Below, in pieces: positions 24,479-32,312 of a stretch of 64,000 nt of DNA. Each line of letters starts with the position of its first letter. Position 1 is the first letter of the stretch. The DNA comes from Tsukamurella ocularis. GTDB lineage: Bacteria > Actinomycetota > Actinomycetes > Mycobacteriales > Mycobacteriaceae. The position numbers and the translations under genes are program-made. The notes below the pieces were generated by a model. It saw nothing but the letters and a program-made list of their open reading frames with translations, searched no databases and was not told the origin of the DNA. The stretch covers positions 996,361-1,060,360 of the forward strand of contig NZ_JANUCJ010000001.1 in NCBI RefSeq assembly GCF_024807615.1, given 5' to 3'.

Positions 24479-26185
24479 ATGACCGCGACGATCAACACCA
24501 CCGTCGACACGACCGAGCTGCAGCACGTCGCCCCCGGCGAGCTGACCATCGCTGAGAACGTGCGCACGAGCACCCTCAACATCACCGAGACGTGGATCGA
24601 CAACCTCCGCGAGAACGGAGTTCTCGTACCCGTGCGGGCCACCCGCGACCCCGACGGCACCCTCCGCGTCGAGGACGGCCAGCGCCGCACCCTCGGCGCG
24701 ATCGCCGCCGAGCTGCCGACCATCCCCGTCTACGTCATCGGGGACACCCTCGGCGGCGACGAGGGCACCATCGACCGGATCACCGGCCAGCTCGTCACCA
24801 ACGACCAGCGGACCGGACTCAACCAGGCCGAACGCGTCGAGGCCGTCAACCAGCTCGCCCTCATCGGCGTCAGCGCCGCGCAGATCGCCAAGCGCACCGG
24901 CACCGACCGCGCGACCGTCGACCGGTCCCTCAAGATCGGCACCTCGCAGGCCGCGCGGGCCGCGCTGCAGACACCCGGTGACCTCACCCTCGATCACCTC
25001 GCCATGCTCGCCGACTTCGACGGCGACGAACAGGCGCAGGCCCGAATCATCCAGGCATTCAGCGGAAACCGCGTCCACGTCCATGCCCGCCTGATCCAGG
25101 AACGAGCCGACCGCGCCGCGTACGACCAGCACGCAACCGAGTACGCCCAGCAGTACGCCGCCGAGCACGGCACCGCGTACCTCAGTGTGCTGCCGTTCAA
25201 CGCGAACGGCCACTACGGCGCGACCACCGAGACCCCGGACGGTGAGACCGTCTACAAGCTCGGGTACCTCTACACCGAAAACGGAACGGGGGAGGCCGCT
25301 GAGCTGAGCAACGTCACCGATCCCGCCCGCCTGTGGGTCTCGTTCAGCAGCGAGACGACCTACCGCACCGCCGACGGTGAGACCGTCGAGCCCTGGCAGG
25401 TCGAGGACTGGCAGGATCCCACCGAGAACGACGGTATCGACCCCGACACCGACGAGCCGTGGGAGGTCGACCCCGATCTGATCGACCCCGCCACCGTCGC
25501 CGAGACCACCGAGTGGACAGCCACCTGGTGGGTCGCGGACCCCGCCGCCGACAGCCTCGCGCGGCGCAGCTACAACGGCCAGCCCATCATCCCGACCGGG
25601 CAAGACGACGCCACGAGCGCCGAGGAGGAGGCCGAGGCGAAGAAGGTTGCACGTCGCCAGCTCATCGCGTTCAACAAGGCAGCCGACGCCGCCCAGACCG
25701 TCCGGCGTGAGCACCTGACCAAGCTGCTCACGCGCAAGACGCCGCCCAAGGGTGCCGCCGAGCTGACCGCCCGCGTCATGATCGCCGGGGGAGCGGGCCA
25801 CCGCCAGGTGTCCGACCCCGACGTCAAGAGCCTCGCAGCGAAGCTGCTCGGAGAAACCAGCTACGGCAGCTCGTGGGCCACCAAGCCCATGACCCCGGGC
25901 CGCGCCCAGGTCATCGCGCTCGCGTACGCGCTCGCCGCGCACGAGACCGGCTACGACCGCGACTCCCATCGCCAGGAGAGCCGCCACCCCGCGCTGCGCG
26001 ACTACCTCGCGTTCCTCGTCACCACCGGCTACACCGTGGCCGAGGTCGAGACCATCATCACCGACCAGGCCGACCGCGCCGCCGTCCTCGCCGCGCTCAA
26101 GGGCGAACCCCTCGCCGACGATAGCGACGACGAGGACCACACGGACGAGTGCGACGTCCCCGACGCCGACGACGAGGAGGAGTAA
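24479..26185 (+). CDS. ParB/KorB-like DNA-binding protein
   Basis: A 568-residue protein. The N-terminus has the ParB/Srx nuclease-like domain (IAENVRTSTLN, then WIDNLRENGVLVPVRAT and RVEDGQRRTLGAI), followed by a helix-turn-helix (GVSAAQIAKRTGTDRATVDR). The C-terminal 350 residues are acidic, long and not recognisable, ending in a run of Asp/Glu. ParB-domain proteins with long unique tails are frequent on actinobacterial plasmids; roles include partition, transcription control and nuclease activity. AAGGATACATC precedes the ATG. No ParA is adjacent; the MinD-like ATPase at 60729 is distant. Confidence 0.82.
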   Translation: MTATINTTVDTTELQHVAPGELTIAENVRTSTLNITETWIDNLRENGVLVPVRATRDPDGTLRVEDGQRRTLGAIAAELPTIPVYVIGDTLGGDEGTIDRITGQLVTNDQRTGLNQAERVEAVNQLALIGVSAAQIAKRTGTDRATVDRSLKIGTSQAARAALQTPGDLTLDHLAMLADFDGDEQAQARIIQAFSGNRVHVHARLIQERADRAAYDQHATEYAQQYAAEHGTAYLSVLPFNANGHYGATTETPDGETVYKLGYLYTENGTGEAAELSNVTDPARLWVSFSSETTYRTADGETVEPWQVEDWQDPTENDGIDPDTDEPWEVDPDLIDPATVAETTEWTATWWVADPAADSLARRSYNGQPIIPTGQDDATSAEEEAEAKKVARRQLIAFNKAADAAQTVRREHLTKLLTRKTPPKGAAELTARVMIAGGAGHRQVSDPDVKSLAAKLLGETSYGSSWATKPMTPGRAQVIALAYALAAHETGYDRDSHRQESRHPALRDYLAFLVTTGYTVAEVETIITDQADRAAVLAALKGEPLADDSDDEDHTDECDVPDADDEEE

Positions 26186-26551
26186 CCACACCAGCCTGGC
26201 GCGCCCGCCCCACCAGGGACGGGCGCGCCGCGCTGCGCGCGGCCCGGACTGCACCCTGACGGGCGCATCGGCCGGACACCCAACTGTGGACCGCGCACCC
26301 ACCGCCCTCATGGGCACGGACTCCGACAGACCTTCGGAGCCTCCGCCGCACCCAATCGGGCGGGCGCGGACCCACAGCCGGGCACCGCCCGAGGATCGCA
26401 CTGGAGGACGCCCTACGGGCGAGGTCACACGGCGGCTTCGCCGCTTGCACCCCTCCCAACCTCCCCTCAACGAGGGGAGGAGTCCACACGCTTCGCGGTG
26501 GGGCCGGCTTCGCCGGCATCGAGCCTACGGCCCTCATCATCAAGAGCGGGT

Positions 26552-26804
26552 GTTCTTGTGCCGCAGTCTATGACAGCCCGGCCTACGCCGAAAATCTGAA
26601 CTCGGCAAGCCTCGACCCGGCCCTCGAAATTTCCGCAGAAAACCTTTCCGCCGCCGCATCGTCCCCGAGGCCGGCCTACGCCAAGCAGTCAGCGGCGACG
26701 CAAAGCTCGCTTCGCGCCCTTCGGGTTTCACGGAATTTTCGAGGGCCGGGCAATCAGATTTGCAGCTCCGGCCGGGCTGCTCATAGAGCGGCAATTACAA
26801 GAAC
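26552..26804. repeat. Large imperfect palindrome, element 3 of a three-member family
   Basis: The outer arms start GTTCTTGT (26552) and end ACAAGAAC (26804) and continue inward as paired GCCGC, CTATGA and CAGCCCGGCC blocks. A second nested pair has CCCGGCCCTCGAAATTTCCG near 26617 matching its complement near 26732-26751 with one mismatch. The centre contains GGCCTACGCC, close to the GGCTACGCC in the loops of the elements at 28321 and 31089. It occupies most of the gene-free stretch 26186-26843. It could form a long stem-loop in RNA or single-stranded DNA. Confidence 0.6.
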
Positions 26805-26843
26805 AAGCCACCACCTCAACGCCAGCGAAAGGCTCAGCCCGCC

Positions 26844-27134
26844 ATGACTGTTCACGACAACCCCGTTCGTCCGCTCGGATGGAACACCCCCGGCGGCCCT
26901 ACCGTCAGCGTCGCCGAGCTGTTCGGCTACAGCAACCCGGAACATCCTGACTACATCGCCGGGACCGAGCAGCCCACCGCCGCCGAGTGGACCGACGCCG
27001 ACGAGATCGCCGCAGAGTACGACCTCCCGCCGCTCACCCGCACCCGGCCCGACGAGACCCCCGGGAACCGCGCCTACCTCCGCGCCCAGCTGCGCCGCGC
27101 CCTGTGCCGCGCAGGCGTCGACGTCATCGCATAA
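26844..27134 (+). CDS. Small hypothetical plasmid protein
   Basis: A 96-residue protein starting at an ATG behind GAAAGG. The N-terminal half is rich in Gly/Pro/Asn and the C-terminal half is an Arg-rich helix (RAYLRAQLRRALCRAG). No family recognised. It is the first gene after the large palindrome at 26552-26804, in a run of small co-directional accessory genes. Confidence 0.6.
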   Translation: MTVHDNPVRPLGWNTPGGPTVSVAELFGYSNPEHPDYIAGTEQPTAAEWTDADEIAAEYDLPPLTRTRPDETPGNRAYLRAQLRRALCRAGVDVIA

Positions 27135-27175
27135 CCCGACGCCACCACCCCGACCAGCCGAAAGGAAAGCCGCAC

Positions 27176-27532
27176 ATGGCGACTCAAGCACCGAACATCA
27201 CCCGGACATCCCCCCAGATCGACGACCCGCGCCGCGTCCTGCCGACCTTGCCGGGGATGGTCTCCGGCATCGTCGCGACCGGCACCGATGAGCGCGGCAA
27301 GACGACCGCGACCGTGCAGTGCGCGACGTGCCTACGGACCGCGACCGACATCGTGATCCTCGCGGTGAACTGGGCCGACTTCGGCGGCGACGGCGACCGA
27401 TCCAGCGCGTACAACCCGCGCGGCCCCCGCCGACCGTATCGCCGGTGCGCCGAATGCCAGCTGGCAGCAAGGCACCCCGAACAGGTGAAAGTTGAGAACG
27501 AAATGGCGGATCAGAATAACGCCAACGAATAG
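27176..27532 (+). CDS. Small protein with two CxxC pairs (zinc-ribbon-like)
   Basis: A 118-residue protein with AAAGGA upstream of the ATG. CATC and CAEC pairs, about 45 residues apart, could coordinate one metal ion as a zinc ribbon. The N-terminus is polar and probably disordered. Such small ribbon proteins on plasmids are often nucleic-acid binding, but no specific family is recognised. Confidence 0.55.
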   Translation: MATQAPNITRTSPQIDDPRRVLPTLPGMVSGIVATGTDERGKTTATVQCATCLRTATDIVILAVNWADFGGDGDRSSAYNPRGPRRPYRRCAECQLAARHPEQVKVENEMADQNNANE

Positions 27533-27548
27533 CGAACAGCAGCAGAAC

Positions 27549-27571
27549 TTGTCAGTGGGAACGATTAGAAT
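27549..27571 (+). promoter_or_regulatory. RecA-NDp-type DNA-damage promoter
   Basis: TTGTCAGTG, eight bases, then TAGAAT is an exact match to the LexA-independent DNA-damage promoter motif TTGTCRGTG-N8-TANNNT described in mycobacteria. It would drive the two small genes at 27596 and 27928. The same motif lies ahead of the ParB-like gene at 24328. Confidence 0.65.
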
Positions 27572-27595
27572 GAAGGCAACAGAAAGGGGAATTCA

Positions 27596-27931
27596 ATGCT
27601 AACAGCACCGTGGGCGACATTGATTGTCGGACTTATCGGTGTCGCCGGTGTGCTGCTGACGATGTGGCAGCGTAGCCGCTCCGAGGCCAAGGACCGCGCC
27701 CACCGCGCGATGCACGACGGGCGTACGGAGTGGTGGCGGCGCTACCAGTGGGCGGCAGAGCAGGCCAACCAGGCCGAGAACTTCGAGGCCCAGGAGTTCG
27801 GCAAAGCCGTCTTGAGCGCACTGACCGACGAGACGGAGACCATCACCGGCAGCGAGCGCGCGATCCTGCGGGCGGTAGCCAAACGCAGGACGAAGAGGGA
27901 CAATCGGAACCAGAGGAGGAACGCACGATGA
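27596..27931 (+). CDS. Small single-pass membrane protein
   Basis: A 111-residue protein with an N-terminal membrane helix (residues about 7-23, LIVGLIGVAGVLLTMW) followed by a charged helical cytoplasmic part rich in Arg, Glu and Gln. It has a GAAAGGGG ribosome-binding site and lies directly downstream of a DNA-damage-type promoter. The function is unknown. A membrane protein under damage control could affect division or exclusion; this is speculation. Confidence 0.6.
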   Translation: MLTAPWATLIVGLIGVAGVLLTMWQRSRSEAKDRAHRAMHDGRTEWWRRYQWAAEQANQAENFEAQEFGKAVLSALTDETETITGSERAILRAVAKRRTKRDNRNQRRNAR

Positions 27932-28107
27932 CTGCAACCGTGAACGAGAGCGCCGAACAGCGCGCGAACGCCGACTACGAGCTGACCGGCGACACCCCCG
28001 AGTCTCGCCGCCTCAGCGCCGAAATCCTGGTCAAGCTCGACCGCCAGGAGGGCAAGACCCCCGATCAGTGGGTTCTCGACGTCGCAGAAGGCCGACTGCC
28101 CGCCTAA
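27928..28107 (+). CDS. Very small hypothetical protein
   Basis: A 59-residue acidic protein whose ATG overlaps the preceding stop (ATGA) and which has GAGGAGGAA upstream. The helical middle (SRRLSAEILVKLDRQEG) and tail (WVLDVAEGRLPA) look coding. Coupled to the membrane protein at 27596, it is probably its partner. A strong hairpin follows immediately. Confidence 0.55.
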   Translation: MTATVNESAEQRANADYELTGDTPESRRLSAEILVKLDRQEGKTPDQWVLDVAEGRLPA

Positions 28108-28124
28108 GCCTCGCAGACCCGCAA

Positions 28125-28157
28125 GGAGCCGCCCCACCGCCAAGGTGGGGCGGCTCC
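28125..28157 (+). terminator. Strong stem-loop terminator candidate
   Basis: GGAGCCGCCCCACC and GGTGGGGCGGCTCC form a perfect 14-base-pair stem with a five-base loop, 17 bases after the stop of the gene ending at 28107. There is no long T run, as is common for actinobacterial terminators. Confidence 0.6.
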
Positions 28158-28320
28158 CGTCGTTCTGGGGGCCTCACGCGCCGCCGGCGCGTCGCCCCTG
28201 TGCGCAGCCGCCGGCCCACGCCGGCCGATCGCAAGCTCCGCCCGAGCGGGGCCGGCGTCCGCGCACAGGGGCGCTCTTCGCCCGGAGCCGTCCCCGACCG
28301 CTCGAGCTCGGCGCACGTTG

Positions 28321-28506
28321 GGCCGTTTCCCTGGCGCCGAAATTGTATCTAGTGGGGCGGGAGGGAATGTCAAGTTGCTCACAAAACTTTTTCGGAATTT
28401 CTTTCGGGGCTACGCCCTATCCGAAAAAATTCCAAGAAAAACTTATTGCTCGCTGCCTTGACATTCCCTCCCGCCCCAAGAGATCGGCGTGTACCAGGTA
28501 AAGGCC
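28321..28506. repeat. Large palindrome, element 1 of a three-member family
   Basis: A perfect 22-base inverted repeat pairs 28353-28374 (from TGGGGCGGGAGG) with 28457-28478 (from CTTGACATTCCC). The 82-base spacer contains a second hairpin (TTTTTCGGA pairing with TCCGAAAAA) around GGGGCTACGCCC. An outer imperfect pair (GGCCGTTTCCCTGG with CCAGGTAAAGGCC) extends the structure to 28321-28506. Element 2 at 31089 has the same architecture with a different stem sequence. The rest of 28158-28544 has no gene. Confidence 0.7.
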
Positions 28507-28544
28507 GAAACCGAATCGGCCAGAACCTCACGAAAGGCGCGGGA

Positions 28545-28904
28545 ATGGACACCATCGCACGACAGCTCCCCACGAGGCACGGATTTGCCCTGTGGGACTA
28601 CTTCGCCGTACTGACCACCGAGCACGAGACCACCGTGACCGTCGGCACCGTCGAGGCCACCCACCTCATCACCGCCCGCCTGTTCATCGCGGACGCGCTA
28701 CCCGGCGCGCCCCGCCCGATCCCCGGGCAACCCGCGTGGTGGTGGAGCCAGCCGACCGGCTGCGAGCTGCTCCACGCCCGGCCCAGCGGATCCAGCTTCC
28801 GCGCGTACCGCTGTGAGGCATACGCCCGCCGCGAGAACACCGGCGTGACAGTGATTCTCGCGCCCCGCTGGCCGCTGCGATTCAGCATCGCCAACGAGCA
28901 CTGA
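28545..28904 (+). CDS. Hypothetical plasmid protein
   Basis: A 119-residue protein with GAAAGG ahead of the ATG at 28545. It looks like a compact beta-rich domain (FALWDYFAVLTTEHETTVTV, then THLITARLFIAD) with a Trp-rich loop. No family recognised. It is the first gene after the palindrome at 28321-28506, which may control it. Confidence 0.6.
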   Translation: MDTIARQLPTRHGFALWDYFAVLTTEHETTVTVGTVEATHLITARLFIADALPGAPRPIPGQPAWWWSQPTGCELLHARPSGSSFRAYRCEAYARRENTGVTVILAPRWPLRFSIANEH

Positions 28905-28945
28905 CCACCCACCCGTCTCACCGATCCGGAAGGACACCCCAGACC

Positions 28946-29566
28946 ATGAACAACACCCCGATCAACTACAGCCGCCACATCAACGGCCCGCGCTCGCAGA
29001 ACGTCGGCGGCGCGATCGTCACCCGCGTCTCGCTCGACCTCACCGGCGAACTCAGCGGCAAGGTCACCGTGACCGACGCGGGCACCGCAGGCGCAAGCCT
29101 CACCGTGGAACTTGCGAACCAGCTGGTCATGCACTTCTTCTCCGCCTACCACGTCCAGCACGTCGCCGGATTCCTCGCGCTCGCGCGACAGGCGAGTTTC
29201 GGACTCGCGGCGGATCACTCCGCCGCCTGGCCGCAGGCCCACAACCGCACCGGCGGCATCGCCCGGACGGTACTCACGTGGACCAGCGCCCCGGCGGGCA
29301 CCGCCGAGCGCCGCGAGTTCGCGCACCCGATCAGCGGGAAGGTGTGGCCGCTGGTCTCGCTCACCCTGCGGCCCATCACGCTCAACGTGCTGGACCGCGC
29401 CGCGCTCGATTCGCTGCTCGACCTCATGGGCCGCGCACACGCCGCCGCCGTGGCGAACCTGCCCGACGGTGCCGAGGCCACCGCGAACCCGCTCGCGCCG
29501 AGCTGGAAGCCCCGCGCCGTCGCGCACCGCACCATCGGCGAAGGGTGGATCGACAACCGCGCCTGA
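28946..29566 (+). CDS. Hypothetical plasmid protein
   Basis: A 206-residue protein with GGAAGGA upstream of the ATG. Alternating strands and helices (VTRVSLDLTGELSGKVTV, then LVMHFFSAYHVQHVAGFLAL) suggest a globular soluble domain. I do not recognise it. It is followed by a perfect hairpin (29596-29630). Confidence 0.6.
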   Translation: MNNTPINYSRHINGPRSQNVGGAIVTRVSLDLTGELSGKVTVTDAGTAGASLTVELANQLVMHFFSAYHVQHVAGFLALARQASFGLAADHSAAWPQAHNRTGGIARTVLTWTSAPAGTAERREFAHPISGKVWPLVSLTLRPITLNVLDRAALDSLLDLMGRAHAAAVANLPDGAEATANPLAPSWKPRAVAHRTIGEGWIDNRA

Positions 29567-29595
29567 CCGCGCGATCGCGCGCACAAGTTAGCCGA

Positions 29596-29630
29596 CGAAA
29601 CCACTGGTCTGTGGATGACCAGTGGTTTCG
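29596..29630 (+). terminator. Perfect 14-bp stem-loop after the gene ending at 29566
   Basis: CGAAACCACTGGTC and GACCAGTGGTTTCG pair perfectly around a seven-base loop (TGTGGAT), 30 bases after the stop codon. A terminator is the simplest reading, although there is no T tract and another co-directional gene begins at 29668. Confidence 0.55.
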
Positions 29631-29667
29631 CCGTCTCCGCGCCGACGCGGGGGAGCAGACTTGACGC

Positions 29668-29952
29668 ATGATCACTTGGAGCATCGGCATCACCACGTTC
29701 GACACGACCACCACCACGACCAGCCGCAGCGGCGCAGCGTTCGAGCGCGCCGACGCGATCGACGAGGCCCGCGCGGCCGCGCACGAGCTGCTCGACCAGC
29801 ACACCGCCAGCACCGGCGGCCGAGGCCTCGCGCACCTGTCCATCACCATCGACGACCAGGTGGTCGCCGTCGTCAGCACTGGAGACGCCCCCGGCACACC
29901 CGACACCCTGCAGGCCCACCAGGACCTCGATGAGCTGCACATCGACGCCTGA
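29668..29952 (+). CDS. Small hypothetical protein
   Basis: A 94-residue acidic protein with a Thr run near the N-terminus (FDTTTTTTSRSG) and a helical Ala/Glu-rich middle. A purine-rich GGGGGAG lies about 14 bases before the ATG. No family recognised. It sits between the hairpin at 29596 and the inverted repeat at 30059. Confidence 0.5.
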   Translation: MITWSIGITTFDTTTTTTSRSGAAFERADAIDEARAAAHELLDQHTASTGGRGLAHLSITIDDQVVAVVSTGDAPGTPDTLQAHQDLDELHIDA

Positions 29953-30058
29953 CCTTCAAAAGTGTTGCACTGAAGTGGATTCAGCCGCTAGGCTGCGAAT
30001 GCACGCCAGCAGCGCGGGACCATCCCAGCGCCAGCGTGAACCCCGGCCCGGCACACGT

Positions 30059-30145
30059 CGTGTTCGACGTCGCCGTCGTCGCCGCCACCTCTCAACACCC
30101 CTCACGAACGAATAGGTGGCGGCGCCGCCGTCAACGTCGAACACG
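30059..30145. repeat. 32-base imperfect inverted repeat upstream of the DUF2637 gene
   Basis: The arms 30059-30090 (from CGTGTTCGACGT) and 30114-30145 (ending ACGTCGAACACG) are complementary at 28 of 32 positions around a 23-base loop. It could be a terminator or a regulatory hairpin for the membrane-protein gene at 30264. The loop lacks the GGCTACGCC motif of the other palindromes, so I treat it as separate. The remaining 29953-30263 is gene-free. Confidence 0.5.
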
Positions 30146-30263
30146 AGGCGCATCCGCTCCGCGGACGCACACCGCGCGCTCCGCAAGCGCGGTGGCCGGC
30201 TTCGCCGGAACGACCGGCTCCGCCGGACTCCCTACCACTTCCCACAGCAGCAGGAGCCTCACC

Positions 30264-30941
30264 ATGAGTAGCGTCCCCGCACCGCAGACCACCAGCGCGA
30301 CCAGTCCGGCGGTCCGCGCCGGCGCGCTCGTCCTCACCGCGGCGGTCGCCGCCGGCGCCTTCGCCGTCAGCTTCCACGCGCTCACCGAGTTCGCCGGCCG
30401 CAACGCGGTACCCGCGCACCTCGCGTGGATCTGGGCCGTCGTCGTCGACGCGACGATCCTCGCCGGCACCCTCGCCCACGTCGCCCTTCCCGCCGCGCGC
30501 CGGCCGAAGATGATCTTCCTCGGCGGCACCGCCGTGTCGATCGCCGCCAACGCGGCCCATGCCTGGCCCGCGGGCGCGGCCGCGGTGGCCGTCGCGATCG
30601 TGCCGCCGGTCGCCCTGGCCGTCCTCGTCGAGCAGTGCATCGACCTCGCCCGCACACGCAACAGCGCACAGGAGCAGACGATCACCGCACCGCCCGCGCC
30701 CGGCACCGTCGCCCGCCTCGAGGAGCCGGTCCCGACGCCGGCCACCGAGACCGGCCCCACCTCGAGCACCGCGGCCACCGTCCGGCCGCTCTTCCCCGCC
30801 GGCCAGCTCGCGCCCACCGTCGACCTCACCGCCGGCCAGCTCGCGCCCACCGTCGACCTCACCGCCGGCTGGCGGCACAGCGCGCCCCGCGGCCGCAGCG
30901 CCGGCCGAACCCGCCTCACCGAAGCCGCGCGCGCCGCGTAG
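30264..30941 (+). CDS. DUF2637-type plasmid membrane protein
   Basis: A 225-residue protein with CAGGAG upstream of the ATG. Four hydrophobic helices occupy the first 130 residues, with LTEFAGRNAVPAHLAWIWAVVVDATILA-like content typical of DUF2637 proteins of actinobacterial plasmids (Spd-like, linked with spread in Streptomyces); the segment is described here by composition and position 35-65. The C-terminal part is Pro/Thr/Ala-rich and contains an 11-residue unit (GQLAPTVDLTA) repeated in tandem at about 30801-30866. It ends in a basic tail. Confidence 0.65.
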   Translation: MSSVPAPQTTSATSPAVRAGALVLTAAVAAGAFAVSFHALTEFAGRNAVPAHLAWIWAVVVDATILAGTLAHVALPAARRPKMIFLGGTAVSIAANAAHAWPAGAAAVAVAIVPPVALAVLVEQCIDLARTRNSAQEQTITAPPAPGTVARLEEPVPTPATETGPTSSTAATVRPLFPAGQLAPTVDLTAGQLAPTVDLTAGWRHSAPRGRSAGRTRLTEAARAA

Positions 30942-31088
30942 CCTTCGCGTACCGTCGACCCCGAGCCGCCCGCGCCGCACCCGTCCCCCCACGGAGAGCG
31001 CCGGGCGGCTTCTCCATGCCCACCTGCCGGCGGACGGGCGATCAGCCCGCCACCAGGCCGGCCCGGCAGCGCGCGCACCCCCGTGCCG

Positions 31089-31255
31089 TTCCCTGAAGCC
31101 GCAAATTATATCTGGTGGTGAGATATTGCCTGTCAAGGCGCGAAAAACTTTTCTGCAATTTCGGGGCTACGCCCAATTCCGAAATTACAAGAAAACTTTT
31201 TCGCTTCATCCTTGACAGGCAATATCTCACCAAGAGCGCGGCATCTATCAGGGAA
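31089..31255. repeat. Large palindrome, element 2 of a three-member family
   Basis: A perfect 23-base inverted repeat pairs 31116-31138 (from TGGTGAGATATT) with 31210-31232 (from CCTTGACAGGCA). Inside is a second hairpin (AATTTCGG with CCGAAATT) around GGGGCTACGCCC. Outside, TTCCCTGA (31089) pairs with TCAGGGAA (31255). The layout matches element 1 at 28321, but the stem bases differ while remaining complementary. The rest of 30942-31436 carries no gene; promoter-like TGGACA...TATAGA sequence lies near 31341-31370. Confidence 0.7.
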
Positions 31256-31436
31256 AGGCCCACTCTAAACGGGCACCTAACGCCATTGTTTCCACCAGTT
31301 CGGAGGCCGGAAAAATGATCAAGATATTTCTAGGAAAGGGTGGACAATAGCCCGCCATTACTATAGACTGGAAGCATCAAAGGGAAACGATCTTCCCGCC
31401 CCCGAAACCATTCCACCACCGCGAGAGGTGAATTCC

Positions 31437-31682
31437 ATGAACACCACCACTGTCACCGTTTACACCAAGCCCGCCTGCGTCCAGTGCACCGCCACCGAAC
31501 GCGCACTCACCAAGGCCGGCATCGCCTTCAACAAGGTTGACGTGACCGAGGATCCCGCCGCCCGCGACTACGTCCTGGCCCTGGGCTACCTGCAGGCCCC
31601 CGTAGTCGTGGCGGGCGAGAGCCACTGGTCCGGATTCAGGCCGGATCGAATTTCCGCACTGAAGGCCACCATCGCCGCCTGA
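31437..31682 (+). CDS. nrdH: NrdH-type glutaredoxin-like protein
   Basis: An 81-residue thioredoxin-fold protein with the active-site motif CVQC (VYTKPACVQCTAT) and the C-terminal WSGFRPD signature that separates NrdH-redoxins from ordinary glutaredoxins. NrdH donates electrons to class Ib ribonucleotide reductase. No nrdE/F/I is present, so here it would serve the host enzyme or another acceptor during plasmid replication. The ATG at 31437 has GAGAGG eight bases upstream; a GTG nine bases earlier is possible. Confidence 0.9.
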   Translation: MNTTTVTVYTKPACVQCTATERALTKAGIAFNKVDVTEDPAARDYVLALGYLQAPVVVAGESHWSGFRPDRISALKATIAA

Positions 31683-31738
31683 AGAGCACGACACCACCGC
31701 CGGCCACCCACCACTGACGAACGGAAGGAACCAGGACC

Positions 31739-32299
31739 ATGACCGCCACCCTCGAGCACCACGCCGCTGCACAGGCCCCCGTGATCGACGGGGCGGACCT
31801 GGACTTCACCCCCGAGCCTGCCGCGCCGGCCACCGTCGAGCAGCTCGTCCTCGCCGCGCTCCTGCGCGCCACGCAGACCGAAGCGCTGTCGTACCTCGCG
31901 CACCTCGACGCACAGGACTTCACCGGCAGCCACCGCGTGATCCTCGACGCGATCGCCGCCGTCACCGCCGACATTGCGCCGGCCGCGCAACTGGTCCTCG
32001 CACATCTGCGTGAAACCGGACACCTTGCAGGTGACAAGGGCAACCTGAACCGCAACGCCCTCCGGGTCCTCGTCACCGTCGACGCCGAGCCCAACGGCCT
32101 CCGGTTCTACGTGCACGAGCTGCTCACCACCAGCCTGCGCCGCGCGATCAGCGAAGCCGGCCACGCCATGACCGCCGCCGCCGAGGAGCTGCCCACCGCC
32201 GACCTGTGGGAGCAGTTCCAGAGCATCGGCCGGCGGGTCCGCGACGGACACCAGGCCCGCCTCACCGCCTTCCGCGCCGCCCACAACCTCCCGAACTGA
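31739..32299 (+). CDS. DnaB N-terminal-domain-like protein without helicase domain
   Basis: A 186-residue protein whose central part (EQLVLAALL, then LDAQDFTGSHRVILDAI and VLAHLRETGHL) follows the pattern of the DnaB N-terminal domain (a globular helical domain that binds primase and loader). The RecA-like ATPase domain is absent. It may interact with the host DnaB or primase to recruit the replisome to the plasmid; that is inference. GGAAGGA precedes the ATG. Confidence 0.65.
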   Translation: MTATLEHHAAAQAPVIDGADLDFTPEPAAPATVEQLVLAALLRATQTEALSYLAHLDAQDFTGSHRVILDAIAAVTADIAPAAQLVLAHLRETGHLAGDKGNLNRNALRVLVTVDAEPNGLRFYVHELLTTSLRRAISEAGHAMTAAAEELPTADLWEQFQSIGRRVRDGHQARLTAFRAAHNLPN

Positions 32300-32312
32300 C
32301 CAGGAGCCCGCC

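Noticed and set aside
24464-26470. A 668-residue open frame antisense to the ParB-like gene
   Set aside because: It is Gly/Val/Arg-rich and is the usual by-product of high third-position GC on the opposite strand; the plus-strand protein has clear ParB motifs.
30102-31136. Minus-strand frames of over 300 residues opposite the DUF2637 gene
   Set aside because: The plus-strand gene has a ribosome-binding site, membrane helices and a family match; the minus frames are Gly/Arg-rich.
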